The notes below the pieces were generated by a model. It did no database searches and was not told the DNA's origin. It saw nothing but the letters and a program-made list of their open reading frames with translations. This document shows, one piece after another, positions 5,530-8,338 of a DNA stretch of 8,338 bases. Source of the DNA: an uncultured Pseudomonadota bacterium (GTDB taxonomy: Bacteria > Pseudomonadota > Gammaproteobacteria > Methylococcales > Methylomonadaceae). Position numbers and translations under genes: made by a program. The stretch spans positions 1 to 8,338 of the forward strand of contig CAJBJW010000069.1 in assembly GCA_903953455.1 (NCBI GenBank), in the 5' to 3' direction. The first letter of the stretch is position 1, and each line of letters opens with the position of its first letter.

Positions 5530-6039
5530 GTGAATACGCAACAAACACCTTCTATTACGGCCATATATCCTGGCACTTTCGATCCTATCACCAATGGTCA
5601 TTTAGATTTAGTGGCGCGAGCATCTCAATTGTATCCTAATGTGATTATCGCTATTGCCGCAAATAAAACCAAAGCCCCCCTTTTTTCGTTAAATGAACGT
5701 GTAGAACTTGCACAAGAGGTGACCGCAATTTTTTCAAATGTCCAGGTAATAGGTTTTGATAATCTGCTTGTTGACTGCGCAAGAGAGCACGGAGCAAGGG
5801 TTATTCTACGGGGACTTCGCGCGGTTTCTGATTTTGAATATGAATTTCAGCTTGCAGGAATGAATCGTCGACTTGCACCCGAATTAGAGACGGTTTTTTT
5901 AACGCCCGCAGAGCAATATGAATTTATTTCTTCTAGTATGATTCGAGAGATCGCTCGCTTAAAGGGAAATGTATCTTATTTTGTTGCTGAAAAGGTGCAT
6001 GAAAAATTGATTGAAAAATTTGCAGCGCAAGAAAGCTGA
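5530..6039 (+). CDS. coaD: Phosphopantetheine adenylyltransferase CoaD
   Basis: CoaD transfers AMP from ATP to 4'-phosphopantetheine, the penultimate and regulated step of coenzyme A synthesis, in the cytoplasm as a hexamer. The 169-residue protein has all nucleotidyltransferase signatures: AIYPGTFDPITNGH (11-24) with the TxGH motif (21-24), VILRGLRAVSDFEYE (91-105) and FISSSMIREIA (132-142), the ISSxxxR adenylate site. The start is a GTG at 5530; no in-frame ATG exists between the previous gene and YPGTFDP. This adds six to seven residues relative to E. coli (MQKRAIYPG). No Shine-Dalgarno is visible in the 11 nt after the stress-protein stop codon, so translation is probably coupled to that gene. 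The ferredoxin follows 39 nt downstream, a coaD-ferredoxin pairing also known in Pseudomonas. Confidence 0.96.
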   Translation: MNTQQTPSITAIYPGTFDPITNGHLDLVARASQLYPNVIIAIAANKTKAPLFSLNERVELAQEVTAIFSNVQVIGFDNLLVDCAREHGARVILRGLRAVSDFEYEFQLAGMNRRLAPELETVFLTPAEQYEFISSSMIREIARLKGNVSYFVAEKVHEKLIEKFAAQES

Positions 6040-6050
6040 ACCAAATAAAA

Positions 6051-6056
6051 TATAAT
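6051..6056 (+). promoter_or_regulatory. Candidate -10 element for the ferredoxin gene
   Basis: TATAAT (6051-6056) is a perfect -10 hexamer in the 39-nt gap between coaD and the ferredoxin. It would place transcription start near 6063, just upstream of the TTGAGGTA ribosome site (GAGG at 6065-6068). No recognisable -35 hexamer lies 16-18 nt upstream, where coaD still codes. The ferredoxin could be read both from this site and from the upstream operon. Confidence 0.4.
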
Positions 6057-6078
6057 TTTAAATTGAGGTAAACCAATT

Positions 6079-6324
6079 ATGGCACTGATTATTGCTGAAG
6101 AATGTATAAACTGTGATGTGTGTGAACCAGAATGCCCAAATGGTGCTATTTCACAAGGTGAGGACATTTATGTTATTGACCCCACTTTATGTACTGAATG
6201 TGTCGGTCATCACGATGTACCACAATGTATTGAAGTGTGTCCTGTCGATTGCATCAGTAAAGACAGTAAACACGTTGAAAATAAAGAATCACTTTATGAA
6301 AAATATTTAAAACTGATTCAATAA
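6079..6324 (+). CDS. yfhL: YfhL-type 2[4Fe-4S] ferredoxin
   Basis: This is a small soluble electron carrier of 81 residues with two [4Fe-4S] clusters, of the Allochromatium (Alvin) type. The first cysteine set is C9, C12, C15 and C19 (CINCDVCEPECP). The second set is C38, C41, C50 and C54, with the eight-residue insert VGHHDVPQ between C41 and C50 that marks this class. A ninth cysteine, C58 (CPVDCI), lies close to a cluster and is not needed for ligation. A charged C-terminal helix (about 66-80) is also typical. It is close to E. coli YfhL over its whole length (MALL start, CTECVGH block). GAGG at 6065-6068 is the ribosome site, 10 nt before the ATG. The gene ends in tandem stop codons next to a terminator. 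The redox partner cannot be read from the window. Confidence 0.95.
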   Translation: MALIIAEECINCDVCEPECPNGAISQGEDIYVIDPTLCTECVGHHDVPQCIEVCPVDCISKDSKHVENKESLYEKYLKLIQ

Positions 6325-6325
6325 T

Positions 6326-6357
6326 AAAAAAGGGCGATTATCATTTCGCCCTTTTTT
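6326..6357. terminator. Bidirectional intrinsic terminator between yfhL and proS
   Basis: GGGCGA (6332-6337) pairs with TCGCCC (6346-6351) around an 8-nt loop. It is flanked by six A on the left (6326-6331) and six T on the right (6352-6357), so each strand reads as a hairpin followed by a U-tract. It sits 2 nt after the ferredoxin stop codon and 12 nt beyond the proS stop codon, and so can end both convergent transcripts. Confidence 0.92.
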
Positions 6358-6369
6358 GTGTGTAAAACT

Positions 6370-8079
6370 TTATAATTTGGCTTTAATAAAAGACAAAATG
6401 TCCGTCATTGCAATATCTTGCGCCTGCTCATCACAGCGACCTTTATATTCAACCGTTTGTGAATCAAGACCGCGATCACTAATAACGAGGCAATGAGGAA
6501 TGCCAATCAAATCCATATCAGAGAACATAAAGCCAGCTCGTACTTTGCGATCATCAAACAGCACTTCAATTCCCGCTTGGGTTAAATCGAGATACAGTTT
6601 TTCAGCATACGCTTTTAAGCGCTCTGACTTGTGCATATTCATCGGGCAAATAGCCACCTGAAAAGGTGCAAGGTTCACTGGCCAAATAATGCCTCGTCCA
6701 TCATGATTTTGCTCAATGGCGGCTGCAATGACACGCGATACCCCGATGCCGTAACAACCCATAATCATGATTTGATTTTTACCTGCTTCGTTAATCACGC
6801 CTGCTTTCATTGCTTCGCTGTATTTTGTACCCAGCTGGAAAATATGACCCACTTCAATTCCACGCGCAATCGTCAATGTTCCTTGTCCATCCGGACTTAG
6901 ATCGCCTTCAACAACAGTACGCAAATCTGCAACGTGTAAGGGTAATGCCACGTCACGTTCCCAGTTTACGCCTTGATAATGTTTGTCATCTTGATTTGCA
7001 CCGCATACAAAATCAGACAGTATTGCTACGCTATAATCGGCAATTACAGGAATGCTTAATCCAATCACGCCAATCGATCCCGCTTTACATCCACAAGCAC
7101 TCTGAATTTCTTCATCGCTTGCCAATTGAAGGGGAGAGGCAACGCCATCAATTTTTTCTGCTTTAATTTCGTTTAATTCGTGATCACCACGCACAAGTAA
7201 TGCAACAAGGCTTTTTTCTTCGCTACCTTTCACAATTAACGTTTTAACGCATTGTGTGGGTGAAATAGTTAAGAATGCACAAATTTCATCAATACTATGT
7301 TGATTTGGGGTGTCAATTAACGTCAAGGTTTGCCTTGCTTCTGCTCGAGCTTGTGTTGGCATTAACGCATTTGCTTTTTCTACGTTTGCCGCGTATTCAC
7401 TCTGGGTTGAAAATGCGATGGCATCTTCACCTGAATCAGCAAGAACATGGAATTCATGGGAAATCGCACCACCAATAGAGCCAGAGTCCGCGATCACTGC
7501 GCGGAATTTCAAGCCAAAATGGGTAAAAATAGTGGTGTACGCTTTATACATGACGTCATACGTTTCATGTAAGCTTTCTTCGGTCAAATGAAATGAATAC
7601 GCATCTTTCATGATAAATTCACGTGCACGCATTACGCCAAAACGTGGGCGAATTTCATCACGGAATTTTGTTTGAATTTGGAAATAGGTAATAGGCAGTT
7701 GTTTGTAGCTTTTGATTTCATGACGTGCTAAATCAGTAATAATTTCTTCGTGCGTGGGACCTAAGCAAAAATCACGTTGATGGCGATCTTTAAGTCGGGC
7801 AAGTTCTGCACCGTATTGTTCCCAGCGCCCCGTTTCTTGCCAAAGTTCAGCAGGTTGAAGTCCTGGCATTAAGACTTCGAGTGCGCCAGATTTTTCCATT
7901 TCGGTGCGCACAATTTTTTCGACTTTACGCAACACGCGCAGACCTAGCGGTAGCCAAGTGTATAAGCCTGACGCAAGTTTGCGAATCAGGCCAGCGCGAA
8001 TCATCAATTGATGACTGATAATTTCAGCATCGGACGGTGTTTCTTTGACGGTATTTAGAGGGAAAGTAGACGTACGCAT
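6370..8079 (-). CDS. proS: Prolyl-tRNA synthetase (bacterial type with editing domain)
   Basis: ProRS charges tRNA-Pro with proline and hydrolyses mischarged Ala-tRNA-Pro. The 569 residues match the E. coli enzyme (572) from end to end. The class II catalytic core has LPLGLRVLRKVEKIV (43-57, motif 1), GPTHEE (107-112, ATP/proline loop), KFRDEIRPRFGVMRAREF (138-155, motif 2) and GCYGIGVSRVIAAAIEQ (441-457, motif 3). The inserted editing domain spans roughly 225-405. K279 (in VKTLIVKG) coincides with E. coli K279, and H367 (KHYQGVNWERD) corresponds to the editing-pocket histidine near 369. The C-terminal anticodon-binding domain (about 471-569) carries VLFDDRKVRAGFMFSDMDL. The ATG at 8079 gives MRTSTFPLNT, as in homologues (MRTSQYLLST), although no Shine-Dalgarno precedes it. 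It is monocistronic and convergent with the ferredoxin. Confidence 0.98.
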   Translation of the reverse strand: MRTSTFPLNTVKETPSDAEIISHQLMIRAGLIRKLASGLYTWLPLGLRVLRKVEKIVRTEMEKSGALEVLMPGLQPAELWQETGRWEQYGAELARLKDRHQRDFCLGPTHEEIITDLARHEIKSYKQLPITYFQIQTKFRDEIRPRFGVMRAREFIMKDAYSFHLTEESLHETYDVMYKAYTTIFTHFGLKFRAVIADSGSIGGAISHEFHVLADSGEDAIAFSTQSEYAANVEKANALMPTQARAEARQTLTLIDTPNQHSIDEICAFLTISPTQCVKTLIVKGSEEKSLVALLVRGDHELNEIKAEKIDGVASPLQLASDEEIQSACGCKAGSIGVIGLSIPVIADYSVAILSDFVCGANQDDKHYQGVNWERDVALPLHVADLRTVVEGDLSPDGQGTLTIARGIEVGHIFQLGTKYSEAMKAGVINEAGKNQIMIMGCYGIGVSRVIAAAIEQNHDGRGIIWPVNLAPFQVAICPMNMHKSERLKAYAEKLYLDLTQAGIEVLFDDRKVRAGFMFSDMDLIGIPHCLVISDRGLDSQTVEYKGRCDEQAQDIAMTDILSFIKAKL

Positions 8080-8114
8080 GAGTTCAGTGTGTTTTAAAGT
8101 AATAAAAAGCGTTT

Positions 8115-8145
8115 ATTTTACAACGTTAACGTAGCTCATAGGCAA
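8115..8145 (-). promoter_or_regulatory. Weak candidate promoter of proS with internal palindrome
   Basis: On the minus strand, TAAAAT (8120-8115) would be the -10 and TTGCCT (8145-8140) the -35, with a long 19-nt spacer. Transcription would start near 8108, about 28 nt before the proS ATG. The spacer contains the perfect 10-bp palindrome ACGTTAACGT (8123-8132), a possible operator. The -35 overlaps the U-tail of the preceding terminator. Each hexamer match is mediocre, so this is tentative. Confidence 0.3.
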
Positions 8146-8178
8146 AAAAAGCTCTCAATGTGTTTACAAATGAGAGCT
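8144..8178 (-). terminator. Intrinsic terminator of the gene at the right edge
   Basis: Read on the minus strand, AGCTCTCA (8178-8171) pairs perfectly with TGAGAGCT (8157-8150) across a 13-nt loop. The hairpin runs directly into seven T (8150-8144). It lies about 75 nt after the stop codon of the leftward gene at the right edge and ahead of proS, so it should insulate proS from that gene. Confidence 0.85.
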
Positions 8179-8253
8179 GAGACGTCAAACAAGACAATGA
8201 GGAGTCGATGTTTGCTTTAAATACCAGGAGGTAGTATGTTTGGGGATTGACGC
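8144..8253 (-). ncRNA. Candidate 3'-UTR small RNA with C/U-rich hairpin loops
   Basis: The minus-strand transcript between the stop codon at 8254 and the terminator folds into three hairpins in a row. Hairpin 1 is AUACUA (8237-8232), loop CCUCC (8231-8227), UGGUAU (8226-8221): six pairs, one a G-U wobble. Hairpin 2 is CAAACA (8214-8209) with UGUUUG (8191-8186), then an inner GAC/GUC pair block closing the loop UCCUCAUU (8203-8196). Hairpin 3 is the terminator with a U7 tail, a normal Hfq-type 3' end. A UCCCC also precedes hairpin 1. CCUCC matches the anti-Shine-Dalgarno core of 16S rRNA, so the loops could bind ribosome sites of target mRNAs. The 5' end is uncertain: I see no clear promoter, so it could be processed from the upstream mRNA. 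The fold and sequence are read directly; the function is inferred. Confidence 0.35.
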
Positions 8254-8338
8254 TTAACCGTAAAATTCACGATTTAAATAAACATTGCTTAAAATAGCTG
8301 CCGAGGCAAATAAAACGGTTGAAATCACAAATTCGCCA
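8254..8338 (-). CDS. C-terminal end of an unrecognised protein (partial, runs off the window)
   Basis: The last 27 codons of a leftward frame enter from the right edge and end at TAA (8256-8254). The visible peptide starts GEFVISTVLFASAAILSN and ends VYLNREFYG. It has a hydrophobic segment of about 18 residues followed by a short charged/aromatic tail, compatible with a final membrane span or a buried helix. Support comes from it being the only frame open from the edge for a length consistent with coding, and from an intrinsic terminator about 75 nt downstream on the same strand. I do not recognise the family. Confidence 0.5.
   Translation of the reverse strand, partial: GEFVISTVLFASAAILSNVYLNREFYG

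Noticed and set aside
6631..7591. Several plus-strand ORFs of 67-118 codons inside proS
   Set aside because: They overlap each other and lie antisense to conserved ProRS motifs. Their translations show no family resemblance, so they are shadow frames.
8208..8250. Two tandem micro-ORFs on the plus strand (MFALNTRR and MFGD), the second behind a perfect AGGAGG
   Set aside because: The Shine-Dalgarno match is striking, but the ORFs have eight and four codons, spacing is tight, and no plus-strand promoter or downstream gene is present. The GGAGG is better explained as the complement of the CCUCC hairpin loop.
8144..8253. T-box or proline attenuator controlling proS
   Set aside because: The terminator does lie upstream of proS, but T-boxes are essentially absent from Proteobacteria. 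There is no specifier or antiterminator element and no leader peptide with a start codon and proline run.
8185..8256. In-frame continuation of 22 codons after the stop of the right-edge gene (possible readthrough or interrupted gene)
   Set aside because: The continuation is short, of unremarkable composition and rich in the bases needed for the RNA hairpins. An open run of this length is expected by chance.

Overview
The window is an AT-rich stretch of a Gram-negative, most likely gammaproteobacterial, chromosome. LpxD shows that the organism makes lipid A. Ten of the twelve genes found resemble E. coli counterparts at near-identical lengths where I can compare them (MoaC, YciB, YciI, BolA, CoaD, YfhL, ProRS). 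The gene pairs yciI-bolA and coaD-ferredoxin are familiar gammaproteobacterial neighbours. I cannot fix the genus from sequence alone. I see no prophage, insertion sequence, CRISPR array, tRNA or rRNA. Almost everything is housekeeping, and coding density is high.

Layout. Positions 106-2734 hold a leftward operon of four genes: a DUF1244 protein, a class I SAM methyltransferase, moaC and lpxD, with gaps of 4, 9 and 30 nt. It ends in a 16-bp perfect inverted repeat at 65-100. A 169-bp divergent control region (2735-2903) separates it from a rightward operon yciB-yciI-bolA-parvulin lipoprotein (2904-4978), which closes with a hairpin at 4992-5034. Next, rightward, come a universal stress protein and coaD, only 11 nt apart, then a YfhL-type ferredoxin with its own likely promoter. 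A compact bidirectional terminator (6326-6357) lies between the ferredoxin and the convergent, leftward proS (6370-8079).

The right edge (8254-8338) carries the last 27 codons of an unrecognised leftward gene. Between that gene and proS is a 3' untranslated stretch that folds, on the minus strand, into three successive hairpins. The first two place CCUCC and UCCUC in their loops, and the third is an intrinsic terminator with seven U. This is the most unusual structure in the window and a candidate 3'-UTR-derived small RNA with an anti-Shine-Dalgarno type seed.

How the genes relate: they cover lipid A acylation (lpxD), molybdopterin synthesis (moaC), envelope integrity and division (yciB), Fe-S trafficking (bolA, ferredoxin), periplasmic protein folding (parvulin), coenzyme A synthesis (coaD) and proline charging (proS). 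No single pathway ties them together. The noteworthy points are the unusual neighbours: lpxD away from bamA/fabZ/lpxA, moaC away from other moa genes, and a stress protein directly ahead of coaD.
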